A stretch of DNA of 64,000 nt from Datisca glomerata (lineage: Eukaryota; Streptophyta; Magnoliopsida; Cucurbitales; Datiscaceae). Numbering within the stretch: the first letter of the stretch is position 1; the number at the start of each line of letters is the position of its first letter. Below the pieces are notes generated by a model. It worked only from the letters and a program-made list of their open reading frames with translations, was not told the DNA's origin and did no database searches. The stretch spans positions 124,001 to 188,000 of the forward strand of contig QANY01005056.1 in assembly GCA_003255025.1 (NCBI GenBank), written 5' to 3'. Below are positions 45,009 through 57,400 of this stretch, one piece after another. A program made the translations under genes and the position numbers.

Positions 45009-45989
45009 CTAACGGTTGCCTATGATCTCCAACGGACACATATTGATCGGATTTTCAGAAGTGGTTAGACACTCACTGTGTTTGGTGAAAGTTGTTGTTC
45101 TATTTTCTCTTTTTGCCTGTGATGAAGATTTGCCTTCTGAGGAAATATCTTCTGTTTCTCTTTCTTCAACACTTCCCCTTAAGTTGGGTTCGTATAGGTT
45201 AATCGAGCCCAACTTGTTAAGTATTCTTTGGAGGTTATTTTTGTCGAGGGCTTTGGTGAAGATGTCAGCCAGCTGGTCTTCACTGCATACAAAAGGAATG
45301 ACGATTTCTCCTGACTGTACTTTCTCTCTTATGAAGTGACAGTCCACTTCAATGTGTTTGGTTCTTTCGTGGAAAATGGGGTTCATTGCAATGTGACGTG
45401 CTGCTTGGTTGTCACAGTGCATCTCTATCATTTTTTTTATCTCAACCTTCATGTCTTGAAGGAGATGTCTAATCCATGTGAGTTCACTAGCAGTGGAGGC
45501 CATGGCTCTGTATTCTGCCTCTGCACTTGACCTTGCTACAACTGTTTGTTTCTTGCTCTTCCAGGTTACTAGATTTCCACCTACAAAAACACAGAAACCA
45601 GTTGTAGATTTGCTATCATAACTACCTGCCCAGTCTGCATCAGTGTATCCAACTACGGAGTTTTCCCCAGTTCTCTTCATCCATATCCCTTGACCGGGTG
45701 TTCCCTTAAGGTATCTGAGTATCCTTTCTGCGGCTACCTGGTGATTCGTGTAGGGTGCGTGCATGAATTGGTTGATAACGCTAACTGCAAAAGTGATATA
45801 TGGTCTTGTAACCGTTAGATAAATTAATTTTCCTACTAGTCTTTGATATTGGCATATATCAGTTAATGGTTTGTTATCATTAAGTCCTATTTTCATGTTG
45901 GTTTCCATTGGTGTGCTAGCAGGTTTTGCCCCTATCATACCAGTTTCTCTTAACAAGTCTAAGATATATTTTCTTTGAGATAGAAACAT
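45009..45989 (-). pseudogene. Copia RT C-terminus and RNase H
   Basis: 326-residue stretch with GYTDADWAGS, KKQTVVARSSAEAEYRAM, CDNQAA and HIEVDCHFIREKV, the RNase H domain that degrades the RNA template, then DQLADIFTKAL near the end. The reading frame runs through the polypurine tract into the 3' LTR. A frameshift near 45985 separates it from the RT part upstream. Confidence 0.88.
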
Positions 45990-46809
45990 TTTTCGAGTGA
46001 GCTATTTCTATCCCTAGAAAGTATTTCAGTTTTCCTAGATCTTTAATATCAAACTCCCCTTTTAGAAATTGTTGAACACTCCATATTTCATCGTGGTTGT
46101 TTCCTGTGATGATGATGTCATCTACGTAGACTAAAACGATGGTGGTGAAGTTGTTCGTGTGTTTGACGAACATAGATGAGTCAACAGAGCTTTTGACAAA
46201 GTTAATTTTTAAAAGAGACAAGCTTAATTTTCCATACCATGCCCTGGGTGACTGTTTTAGACCGTAGATAGCCTTCTTTAATCTACATACCAGAGATGGG
46301 TGCGTTACTTTCTCGTGTCCTGGAGGTAGGGACATATATACTTCTTCTTCTAGATTTCCTTGGAGGAATGCATTTTTTACATCCATTTGATATAGTTTCT
46401 AGCTGAGGTTGGTGGCAACGGATAGTAACACTCGGATTGTGTTCATTTTTGCCACTGGAGCGAACATCTCCTGGTAATCCACTCCATATGTCTGAGTAAA
46501 GCCCTTGGCAACTAATCGGGCTTTATATCTTTCGATGGTGCCGTTGCTGTTGTATTTGGTCTTGTAGACCCATTTACATCCTACAGGTTTCTTCCCGTTG
46601 GGTAGTGGGATTATGTCCCGAGTTTCATTCTTTTCCAATGCTAGGAGTTCTTCATTCATCGCCTTTCTCCATTTGGGGTCGAGTTGGGCTTCTTGATAGG
46701 TTTTTTGGCTCAACTGTTTCATCAATTTTCCCAAGTATGCCTTGTGGATGTTAGAGATTTTATCATAAGATAGGAAATTTTGGATAGGGTATAGAACCTG
46801 ATGGGACAC
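45916..46809 (-). pseudogene. Copia reverse transcriptase
   Basis: Two open stretches: 46399-46809 (KARLVAKGFTQTYGVDYQEM) and 45916-46386 (DVKNAFLQGNLEEEVYM, then the catalytic LVYVDDIIITGNN). They are separated by a single in-frame TAG at about 46396. Otherwise RT is well preserved, in line with a fairly recent insertion. Confidence 0.9.
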
Positions 46810-46862
46810 GTAGTCTTTTAATCTTGCTGGGGGTTGAGTTTGCCTTGTTGACCTTCTTACGA

Positions 46863-47950
46863 TTACTGCTTCATTAGTGACAGCTGCCTCATCAGTTGCT
46901 CCCCCTGAGGTGTTGTCTCAGGTGCGGCTGTATCCTGTTCCTGTCTTATGATATCAGAGCAAATAATATTGTTAGGTAGCGGAAACGTTTGGTGATGGTT
47001 ATGGTTGTTGGGGTCCTTTGGGTAATAGGATTCTAGTTCTAAAAATTTCACATCTCGCGAGATGTAGAGTTTATGGTTTATTGGGTCGTAACACTTATAC
47101 CCCTTTTTCTCAGCGAAATACCCCAAAAATAGGGTTTTGACTGAGGTTTTGTCCAATTTATCAAGTCTTGGAATGTGCACGAAGCATGTACATCTGAATA
47201 CTCGTATATGATCTAGGTTAATTTTCCTACCCTTGAGAATTTCTAGAGGGCTTTTCAGATGCAATTTTACACTGGGTAACCGATTGATGAGGTAGGTTGC
47301 TATGAGTATAGCATCGGACCAGTATCTTTTGGGTACGTTGTTTTGGAGAAGGAGAGACCTAGTCATTTCAAGAAGGTGTCAGTTTTTGCGTTCTGAGACA
47401 CCATTTTGTTGTGGGGTGTGGATACAGGTGGTTTGATGTCGTATACCCTTTTGTTTAAAAAACTAAAAAAAGGTGTTGTTAGTATACTCGGTTCCATTGT
47501 CAGACCTAAAGATTTTTATGGTTGTTTCAAATTGAGTTTCAACTAAATTGTTGAACTCTTGAAAACGACTAAAGACTTCATTTTTTTATTTCAAAAGGTA
47601 TAACCATGTGGTGCAAAAGAAATCATCAATAAATGTAACAAAATATTTGAATTTATTATATGAATCAACTGGGGCGGGTCCCCAAACATCAGAATGAATT
47701 AATTCAAAACATCATTTTGTCGTACTACTAGATAGTGGAAAGGGTAGCCTGATTTGTTTTGAAAATTTGCAGACTGAGCAACTGCTAGAGTCTGAATTAC
47801 AACCGAGTAATTTGTTTAAGATTTTGTCGGAGGGATGACCGAATCTCCAGTGTAATATTTTGTCTTTTTGTACTGTACTTGAGGTGGAAAGGCATGTTTT
47901 GTCGGTATCTTCTAAGTAGTACAGACCATTTCTAAAATTTCCTTCACCAA
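46863..47950 (-). pseudogene. Copia GAG-pre-integrase and integrase
   Basis: The zinc-binding region with LHWRFGHPS and CSVCK lies at about 47740-47900, then SDVWGP and FIDDF core segments at 47620-47690, and the C-terminal part in a 167-residue open stretch (46863-47366) with YWSDAILIATYLINRLPS and KTLFLGYFAEKKGYKCYDP. Several stops interrupt the core. Confidence 0.8.
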
Positions 47951-47951
47951 T

Positions 47952-48467
47952 CTACCTCCCGGTGACTCGATCCTGAAAAATTAATTTGTCAAGTGAAAAA
48001 GTAACATTGCAGTTTAAGTCTTTAGTTATTTTACTGACGGATAGGAGATTGGAGTTAAAATTGGGTAGGCAAAGTATGTTGTTAATGGTTTTTGTGAACA
48101 GTGTGGTGGACCCTATGCCAAAAATTGGAACTTTATTTCCATTGGCTACCGTCACGTGTTGTGGTCTTTCTAATTTAGTGAGACTGTGTAGGTTTTTTGT
48201 GTTATGAGTCATGTGGTCTGAGGCACCAGAGTCTATTATCCAGTGTTCTAAGTTATGACAAAGATTTGCAGACTTGGAAAAATAATTGACAGTATTGCAG
48301 ATAGATGGACCTGAGGTGTCGCGCAAAAATTCTCCGAATTGTTTGAGCAATGTAGCCATCTGTGCGTTGTTGTCTGTGTGCAGATCTGCTCTAACGGATC
48401 CGGATCTGTCCATTTCCTCCATTCGATCGGGTCGGTACCCATTACTCGAACCGGGTCCATCTGTCAT
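47952..48467 (-). pseudogene. Copia aspartic protease
   Basis: 171-residue stretch with the active-site WIIDSGASDHMTHN and the usual VANGNKVPIFGIGS and LPNFNSNLLSVSKI segments. It overlaps the end of gag in another frame. Confidence 0.88.
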
Positions 48468-49435
48468 GTGGGCTCTGCGGTCTCGGTCGGGTCGAGACCC
48501 GTAACCCGCTCCGCTGAAGCCCTCGGTATAAAGGGGAATGTTTTCGCGGAGCCACCTCGCTCGTCATTCTTCACGGAGCCCCCTCGCTCGTCATTCCCGC
48601 GCTCTTTCTGGAACTTTCTCTGGTTCTGCCGGAGATGAAGGTGCAGGTTCCAGCACCGGTCGTGGGTGTGCCCCTCCTTTCGGCAGTGGTTGCACTTCAC
48701 CGGCTCACTTGGCTGTCCGCAGTGCCTTCCCCCTTCCCTAGGGTTAGGGTTTCGGAGGGAGCCGTGGGTCTCCATGGCTAGTGCGTCCACCTTGTCATCT
48801 CTGGTACTCATCACTCGTCGCCTGGTTTCTTCTCTTTGAACCATGGCTGAGACCGTGGCAAAAGTTGGCTTCTCCGTCGACATCAAGATCTGAGCCCGGA
48901 ACGCCTCGTAGCTTGAGTCGAGAGCCGTCAAGAAATGGAACACCATATCCTGTTCAGCCCGCTCTTGGAGTTCCTTCAGGTCAGTGGTCATCGGTCTTAG
49001 GGTTTCGAGTTCTTTGAACTTGGATTTTAAAAACCCGGCCAACTCCGGTATTGATCTGTCCCCCTATTTTTCTTGGAAGATCTCTCGTTTAAGTTCAAAG
49101 ACTTGCACGAAATTGTTTTGTTCACAATAATTGCTCTGGATTTCTTCCCAGAGTTCCTGTCCTGTTTCACAAAAATAAAAGATTTCACTGAGTTTTGGGT
49201 CTATTGAATTAGTTATCCAGGTCATTACCTGGCTGTCCATGATGTCTCATTCCTCTGAGTTTCGGTCTGGCCTTGGCTTACTGTCGTCCATGAAACCGAG
49301 TCTGCCTCTTCCTTTCAGGCTCACCCGAGCCGCCCTGGCCCACAGTATGTAGTTGTGGCCAATGAGCAGGATGGAGGTCAGTCTGGGATTGGTGTCGTGG
49401 TGGTGAAGCTGGCCGGAGGTCGATGGTTCTGCCAT
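48464..49435 (-). pseudogene. Copia gag, interrupted
   Basis: The N-terminal 62 residues (from 49435) include ILLIGHNYILWARAARVSLK, the gag start. After a stop near 49247 and another near 49060, a 192-residue stretch (48464-49042) continues with LQERAEQDMVFHFLTALDSS and the zinc knuckle CNHCRKEGHTHDRCW. The gag shell protein packages the element RNA. The two stops make it non-functional. Confidence 0.88.
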
Positions 49436-49782
49436 ACTGTTGTATGTGTTGGTTCTCAGAATCGTTGCCTTGACACCATGTAGAAATTATGAACCCTAAA
49501 AATGATGAACACTTTAGTGTTCTGATCTCAAGGAAAGATGATGAACTTCTTGTTCTGATTTCTTATTAAGAATACTGATACTTTACAATGAGTAAGTGAT
49601 GTATATATACATATAATCTCTAACGGTTGCCTATGATCTTCAACGGACACCTATTGATCGGATTTCCAGAAGTGGTTAGACACCCACTGTGTTTGGTGAA
49701 AGTTGCTGTTCTGTTTTTCCTTTTTGCCTGTGATGAAGATTTTCCTTCTGAGGCAATATCTTCTGTTTCTCTTTCTTCAACA

Positions 49783-51340
49783 CTATGACCATAGGATGAA
49801 CAGATTTAGATGAAATAATAGATCAAATAACTTGGGTTGTATTTTGATTAGAAGTAGTTATGGAAAAAGCATGATTAGAATTATGTTGGCTTAGGGACTT
49901 GGATATATCAATCTCAAATTATTGTTCAAAAGGATTTCGTATTAGGGGCACATTTTGAGAAGTATGACTATCAAAAGTAGAGTTGTGAGAAAATTCAATG
50001 TCACATGATGGTAAAGAAGCTATTTGACAGGGCTGAGCACTTCTTTTTCGTAAAGAAAATGTAGTTGATCATGTAGTTGATGAGGGAACTTCTGCTGATA
50101 TCATATGAGAACGACTAATATCACATGTATTGTTTATAGAAGGATATACTAACGTATAAGAATTTTGTGCATCCTTCTTTGTGAGACTAGATTTGGTTAA
50201 AGGCACAATTACCATATAAAGGAACATTGAAAACTACACTTTTTGAGATATACATCTTATTGGAAAAGGATTAAGGCATTTATACCCTTTGTGATGATCA
50301 CTGTATCCTACTAGAACAACTTAATAGTTTGATTTTGAAATTTAGTCTTATTATATGGTCTTAGAAAGGTTAACATGAACATCCAAATACTTTAAGAAAT
50401 GTGATATATGGTTTAATACAGAAAGCATTTGATAAGGGGATTCGTATTGAAGAACTATAGTTGGCAGTCTGTTTATCAAGTAAACACATATATGAAAAGT
50501 GTCCCACCAAAACTATAAAGGCATTTGTGACTGTGGCAGTAACATAAAGCGTAACTCCATTATGTGCCAATGTTTTCTTTCAATAATGCAATTTTTCTGG
50601 TGAGTATGAGGGTGAGAGTTCCTAAATAATATTCCTAGTGTTTGAAATTCTTTTGCTAACCCAATTGAATGCATTTCACCTTTGTTGTGAAAAATCTTTC
50701 AACAAAGGCAATCATTGATTAACACTCTATTTTGCATCAGACTTCAATTTTAATGAAAAAATTCAAAAATATTTGAAGTAGATATAGTTGAGGTTAGTCC
50801 CTATATATAAATGACTTTTGAATCTAGTAGTAAATGGAGGAAAACAAGACTAATGCATTTTTCCAAGTTCGAAACTATCATAGAATTCAACTTGGTTTAG
50901 AGATAAACTAAGATTATTATCAAGTAAGGCTTTGCGTAGAATGGCTTTACAGGGGTGCACCAACCTTTTATGCCAGATATTAACAGGACTGATTTAAGAA
51001 GAAGTAATTGGATTTTGAGATATATTGTCAAATAAAGTTTTAGTGATATTATTTGTATTACAAGTAAAAAATTGCAGAAGAAACATGATGAACTATTACT
51101 TTTTAATACATCATTTTTTAAAGAAGAATACATAGATGTTGTTAAGTAGAAGACACAGGCTCTTCTACATGACTTTGTACAGAAGTTCCTTCCTTGTACA
51201 TATGACTCAATAGATTTCACTTTTGAACATGCTTTTGATGACACTTTAGAAAGTAAGAAGTGAAGATAGAGAAGAAAAAAAAGTTCGGTTTTGAAAAAAG
51301 TTTGGCTTTAAAATAGAGAAAAAAATGTTGGGCACGCCAT
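49783..51340 (-). pseudogene. Older copia remnant, right part (integrase and flanks)
   Basis: Strongly decayed minus-strand copia sequence. WHKRLVHPCKAILRKAL (pre-integrase, about 50910-50970), a LINRLP and FLKVFGCSC segment (50370-50480) and a VGYSDHHKGYKCLNPF segment (about 50260-50310) fit integrase. No LTR was recognised at the right end. It is the host of the younger copia insertion. Confidence 0.7.
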
Positions 51341-52067
51341 GTCACATTCTTGAAACGTGTCAACACCTTCCATACACTCTTTTGAGAGAATAATTTTAAA
51401 TAACGAAATATAGAAGGATGTAAAATGAGATGAACAATAATTTAAATTGTAAATGCAGAAAAACTAAAGGGTGAAAATAGAAAAGAACAAAGTTCGGTTT
51501 TAAAATATATTAATAAAAAATAATATAGAACTGAAATTAAAACTAAAATTCATTCGATCAATCCCGATATCTCCAACTCGTGTAGCTATTTCAATTCATC
51601 TTCGTGGAATGATTAATATTGTAATTAGTGTTTTTATGCAAATATCTCTTTTACATACTTATAAATATCATTATATATACATACATAAAACGTATCCACA
51701 TATCCCATTTTTTTAAATAACGTATCGACGTGTCAGTATCATGTTGTATCCGTGTAGTGTGTTGGTATCCGTGCTTCTTAGGAGTCCCATATAGTAGAGT
51801 CCCAAATGGCAAAGTCTCATATGACAGAGTCTCACATGGTCGAGTTTGTGCCCATTTTTTAACTAAACCGAACCATTGAGAAAAAAATATCTACCAAACC
51901 GGCTTCGTTCGGTTCGATCCGAAGCGGTTGGTTCAGTTTTGTTTTTTCTTACACAACCCTAATAATACATCATTCACCAATCAAAACATGATCTATAACT
52001 TGATCAATGTATAATCACCCTACTTGTTCAGTTATGTATAATCGCCCTATTTGTTTGCATTTTAGGA
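51341..52067. other. No gene; hAT-like GGTTCGG end at 51860-51965
   Basis: AT-rich. 51780-51850 has three short near-repeats of AGAGTCCCA(T/A)ATGG. Then AACCGAACC / GGTTCGATCC words and a closing TTACACAACCCTAATA resemble a hAT-type end just upstream of the orphan promoter copy. Confidence 0.45.
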
Positions 52068-52395
52068 AGCACATGAATAATAATTCTTGTTGGAAGCACT
52101 CTAAAATATAATAATTTATGTTTCTAAGAACAACAATTTGTCCAATAAGTGCTCTAAAATGATGTTTTCGAGTGCATCAATATACTTCCAAACAAGTTAA
52201 TTCTAAAACTCCGCTAAAGATCAAGACAAACTATTTCTCGTATATCTTACCATTTATAGGAGTGCCATATATAGGACTACAAATAAAACCTAATTTTATC
52301 TTTTCACAAAGACTTGCCAATTTGGAATCCAACATTCAAGTACATACCAAATTTGAAAACTTCTACCGGCGGCTCATTGAAATATGTATAATTTC
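52068..52395 (+). repeat. Orphan copy of the GA20ox promoter and leader
   Basis: Matches the region upstream of gene B (53966-54300) in order: GAAGCACATGAATAATAA, a CTCTAA(A/G)ATAT word, AATAAGTGCTC, AAGATCAAGACAAACTATTTC, TATCTTACCATTTATAGGAGT, a TATA-like TATATAGG (52268-52275) where B has TATATAAG, and TTTGGAATCCAACATTC. It ends just before the start codon region would come, and no exon follows. It lies about 1.9 kb upstream of the promoter of gene B, in the same direction. Confidence 0.8.
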
Positions 52396-53580
52396 TTCGA
52401 AGTTCTACTTTTTTTAATTGTATTTTTAACTAATAGATAGGTTCATTTCAACGTTTTTTTATTGATCTTGTTATTATTCATGCATGGTACGCTATGTTAT
52501 CTTATCATTTTTAAAATATTTACTTATAAGGTACATGGAGGGTAATTTAGAGATTCTAAAAATAGTTTTGACAATAGAATCCAAAAAGTTAAAAAATTTC
52601 ACTAATCAGTTAATTTAAAATTATTAATATTTAAACTCAAAATTTATGAAAGAAAATTAAAGAACTACATAAACATTATCGACAATAAATTTTGCACAAA
52701 AAAGTTTCTCTTCAACTAGCCCCATTTATATTTATTAATAAAAAAATACTTGTTTCGCACATGTTAAACTAACCTAAAATAAACATATGATTTAAAATTA
52801 ATATTAATTATCAGTAAAACTTGTTGTGATCTTTGAATACATTGACTTATTTATGATCTTTAAATTACATGATATAACATCATTCTTTGAATAGTGTAAA
52901 AACTAATTTTATTCTATCAATTTTCATATTCTTAAAAATAACTATCATATAAGATATAGTTAATATATAATGTATTTCTCTAAATTCATTTATATGAATT
53001 TTTTACATTCCTAATATTATAATATTATTACAACGTGTTCAATTTATAAATTTTTAACAAAAAAATATTATTGATTTAAAAAAAAAAATTCGTTGTGCAA
53101 TAGATCTCAAATTTTATCTTGACAGAGATTCATCCTACTTTCATAATATTATAAAAATATATAGTTTTCCCAAAATCCATGAATCCACCATCACAGAAAC
53201 AACAAAATCTTCATAACCAATAACCATTTTAAAAAACAATTAACAAATTACACAAGGGAGATGTGAACGATAAAAAAGGAGGCACTCTACATGAGAGATT
53301 ATTGGGAGGGGTGATCCACTATGGTTGTCCTTCTTAATGAGTTATAAATAAGTCATTTTATGGTAAAGGTGAACCTCAATGTATTGAACTACCTGTATTT
53401 TTATGTACAAAGTTGGGAGAATCACATTGTGGCTGTTATTCCTAATAATTTTTCATTCTACAGAGCTTGCTTACTTCAATTTAAGTTAAAATGTTTTAAA
53501 TCAAAACAGAGCTTGCTCCATTTTTTGAAAACGAAAGCAAACCATAGAGGAAGAAGAAGATATCGACCAACAGCTTAGTT
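52396..53580. other. No gene seen, very AT-rich
   Basis: AT-rich spacer between the two promoter copies. A 72-residue frame at 53360-53578 has no recognisable content. Confidence 0.45.
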
Positions 53581-53965
53581 CAATTTGATCCGGTGCAGTT
53601 GGTTCAGTTCTATATTTTCTCGCACACCCCTAATTAACACAGCACTAGGTCAATCACAATAACTCTTTCTCCGATTATCTTTCTTCTTATTTTCTTCTTC
53701 TTTTTTCTCTTCCTTCTCTCCTTTTTTTTCGTTTTCCTCTTCTTCTTTCTCCGTCTCCGTCTCCTCCTCATCGCTAGCCATCATCATGGTAGATCGATGA
53801 CAGAATGAGTAATCATCCGTCCTCGATGTTACTAGATGATTCATCAAATTTTAATTTAAGAAATTACAAAGGAAATGTCTAATTGCATGGACACAATCTT
53901 CTTGTCCATTGAAATGATCTTTTGATACATTCCAATCAAACATTTCCTCACCCAAAAGTATTTTA
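53581..53965. repeat. hAT-like end and CT-rich tract upstream of GA20ox-B
   Basis: GTTGGTTCAGTTCT...CTCGCACACCCCTAATT (53598-53636) parallels 51930-51962. A CT-rich tract follows (53665-53770). The lysine/glutamate-rich frame on the minus strand is low complexity. Confidence 0.45.
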
Positions 53966-54410
53966 TGAAGCACATGAATAATAACTCTTGTAAGAAGTAC
54001 TCTAAGATATCAAAATATATGTTTCGAAGAACAACATTTTGCCAAATAAGTGCTCCAAAGTGATATTTTTTAATGCATTAAATTACTTCCAAAACTAGCC
54101 TAAAGATCAAGACAAACTATTTCCCATATATCTTACCATTTATAGGAGTACCATATATAAGACTACCAAATAAAACCAAATTTTATCTGCTCACAAGATT
54201 TACCAATTTGGAATCCAACATTCTAGTTTATACCAAATTTGAAAATTTTACGAGTAGTTATAAAGTTTGCAGAATTTGTTCAATTATCCCCTCGTTGAAA
54301 TCGGCCATGGCTTTTCTTTGATCTCAATCACATCCCTTCTCTCTCTTTCTTTTAACTAATTATTCCTATCACCATAGTTTTCAGCCACTGATCTCTAATC
54401 TTACACCCAA
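53966..54410 (+). promoter_or_regulatory. Promoter and 5' leader of GA20ox-B, with upstream ORF
   Basis: TATATAAG at 54154-54161, 250 bp before the start codon, in sequence shared with gene A (from about 54105) and with the orphan copy (whole stretch). An upstream ATG at 54307 opens a four-codon frame ending at 54321, at the same place in the leader as the longer upstream frame of gene A (both begin GGCCATGG). Confidence 0.6.
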
Positions 54411-57400
54411 ATGGCAAAAGAAAGCATCAGAACAACTACAACCATACCACCAACGCCTACTCCTACAAAATATGTAGTCCACCAAGATGGTCATGAAGAA
54501 AATGGCCAAAAACCACTAGTATTTGACTCCTCAGTTCTTAAATACCAAACATACATACCAAAAGAATTCATATGGCCGGACAATGAGAAGCCGTCCACTT
54601 ATGTGCTGGAACTCAAAGTTCCACTCATTGACTTAATGGGATTTCTATCGGGTGATGAAAGTGCGACGGTGGAAGCGTCAAGACTGATCGATGAGGTGTG
54701 CGGAAAGCACGGGTTCTTTCTTGTTGTAAACCATGGTGTTGATGCTAAATTAATAGAAGATGCTCACAAGTATATGGATCATTTCTTTCTATTACCTCTT
54801 TTAGAAAAGCAAAAGGCTCAGAGGACAGTAGGGGAGAATTATGGATATGCAAGTAGTTTTACTGGTAGATTCTCCTCCAAGCTCCCTTGGAAAGAAACAC
54901 TTTCTTTCCGTTATTCTGCAGAAGAAGCCTTCTCAAATGCTGTGGAGGACTATTTTTGCACCAAAATGGGTGAAGAATTCAAGCATATCGGGTAATGGAA
55001 AGTATTTGTTTATTTATTTATTTGATAACTGATATTATTAATAATTCATAATTAATTATTTTTTAATAACTTAATATTAAATGTATAATTGAACACCAAT
55101 AGTCGTTGGCCATATGGAGTATAAAAGGTCATTTTAGGGATTTAAGAATAATAGGTGGAGAACATTGTCTAAAAATGATTTTCATTCACTTGACATTTTT
55201 AATATACTAGTCAAAAAATACGTGCTTCGTGTTAACATAAAGGGTTTATTGTAAATAGTTTACATTTTCTATTATTATCGTTAGGGGTGTTTTCATCTTT
55301 TCCTTTCTTTAGAAAGAGAGGTTTGCTTCTTGTATAAGCTTGGTTCTCTTCTCGGTTTTGTAGTATCGATGTATCTTTCTTCTACTGCTTCTTCTCTTCT
55401 TGATCTTCTTCCTCCTTCTCTTATATTCTGTAATACTTTCTAAGGTTTTCTTCATGGTATCATAGACAATTTGACTCACGTCAACGATCCATGGCAGAAA
55501 CCGAAAATCCCTCTTTAGAAACCCAAAAAACCATGACTGCTGGAATTGAGTCTCAAGCCAATTCTCAAACTAACTCCCAAATTCCTTCTTCAACCTCTAC
55601 TCAAAGCTTTGCCCTTAATTCCTCTTCTATTTGTGAAACTCCTCACTCGCCCATTTTCCTTCTCTCTAATATCTGTAGTCTGATTTCAATCAGATTAGAC
55701 TCAAGCAATTTCGTGTTATGGAAGTACCAGATTTTGGCGATACTAAAAGCCACATGATGTATGGTTATGTAGATGGATCGCATCGTTGTCCTCCTCCATG
55801 CATCAAGAACAGTGATGATTCCTCCATGCATCAAGAACAGTGATGATTCTGAGTCAAGAAATCCCTATTTTGACCAGTGGGTGGCACAAGATCAAGCATT
55901 TATGACCTTAATCAATACTACCCTCTCGCCTATTGCCCTATCATATGTCGTTGGATGTAAAACATCGAAGGAGCTATGGGATTCAATCGAGCGCGGGTTC
56001 TCCTCCGTGTCAAGGATGAACATTTTCCAACTTAAATTAGACTTGCAATCTGTCACAAAAAAGGTTTTTGAAAGCATAGACTCTTACATTCAAATGATTA
56101 ATGAGGTAAAGGATAAATTGGCTGATGTTTCTATTTGCGTAGATGATGAGGATCTCCTTATTTACACGCTTAATGGTCTACTTGCTGAGTATAACTCCAT
56201 AAGAACATCCATTAGAACTCGGGCAGAACCTTTTGATTTAGAAGAATTGCATGTCCTTCTTAAATATGAAGAATATTTCTTAGAAACTCAACAAAGGCGT
56301 CAAGATTCAGTCTTTTTGAATACAGCTCGACTTGCATCCTTTTCTAATCGGGGTACCAATCGAGGTAGAAGTTCACGAAACTACAGAGGCAATAGAGGTG
56401 GTGGTAGGTTCAATTCAACTCGAGGAGGTAGAACTCCTAATTGGAATTCTCAATCTTTACCGTCGGTTCTTGGATCTCCCCCTTCAAAAAGTATCAGTCC
56501 TTCAGGAACAGCAATCAAGATACTCAAAGTTATAACCACAATGACAGAATCTAATGTCATATATGCCAAAAGATGGGGCATAGTGATGTTGACTGTTACC
56601 ACAGACTCAACTTATCCTATCAAGGCAGAAGCCCATCCCCCAGTCTAGCAGCCATGACAGCCATGTTCTCAACATTCTCAACCAACTAACTCTCATGTAT
56701 GGTTGATTGATATGGGTTGTAATTCTCATCCTACACCTGATCTCAACAACATGTTCTCCACCTCTTAATTTCATGGGAAAGATAGTATTTCCATTGGAAA
56801 TGGGCAGTCCCTGCCAATTACTCACACTAGTTTTGGTAACATCCATATTCCTTCCACTTTTTTCTCTTAAATCAAGTTTTTTGTGTTCCTACTTTATGTT
56901 CACAGATTTTGTCTTGATAATAACTGTATGTTTATATTTGATGCTTCCTTTTTCTGGATTCAGGACAAAACTACATGCCAAATACTGCATAAAGGGCCTA
57001 GTATTAATGGTCTTTATCCCTTTCCATCATGCTCACCTACCTCAAGTGTCACTTTGCTTGGTGCTAAAACCTCTGATATGCTTTGGCACTCTAGGTTAGG
57101 ACATCCCACACACACTATTACTAGACAAATTTTGAATAAAGCACATTTACCATGTAATTCCTCTACTGCTACCAAATCTATCTGTACTAGTTGTATTGAG
57201 AATAAAATTACTAGAATTCCCATTGCTTTATCTGACTCTGTTTCTTCATCTCCCTTAGCTCTTATTCAAAATGATGTGTGGGGGCCTTCCCTTGTTACTT
57301 CCTTACTTTAACATAAGTTTTATGTTATATTTATTGATGATATGCCTAGGTACACTTGGTTATTTCCTATTGCTCATAAATCTGATGTGTTTGCTATTTT

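Larger units (their letters stand above)
44868..49782 (-). mobile_element. Structurally complete Ty1-copia retrotransposon (4915 bp, CTATG target duplication)
   Basis: Two LTRs of 304 bp (44868-45171 and 49479-49782), each TGTAGAAATT...TTCTTCAACA, differ at about 13 sites by eye, mostly transitions (about 4 percent). CTATG is repeated at 44863-44867 and 49783-49787, a perfect 5-bp target duplication. On the minus strand, TGGTGTCAAGGCAACG follows the 5' LTR as primer binding site (a variant of the usual initiator-tRNA site), and AAGGGGAAG precedes the 3' LTR as polypurine tract. Internal order is gag, protease, integrase, RT, RNase H. Stops and frameshifts in gag, integrase and RT make it non-autonomous. 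It sits inside an older copia. Confidence 0.93.

Noticed and set aside
53650..53847. Acidic/basic 65-residue minus-strand protein
   Set aside because: Translation of a CT-rich low-complexity tract upstream of GA20ox-B.
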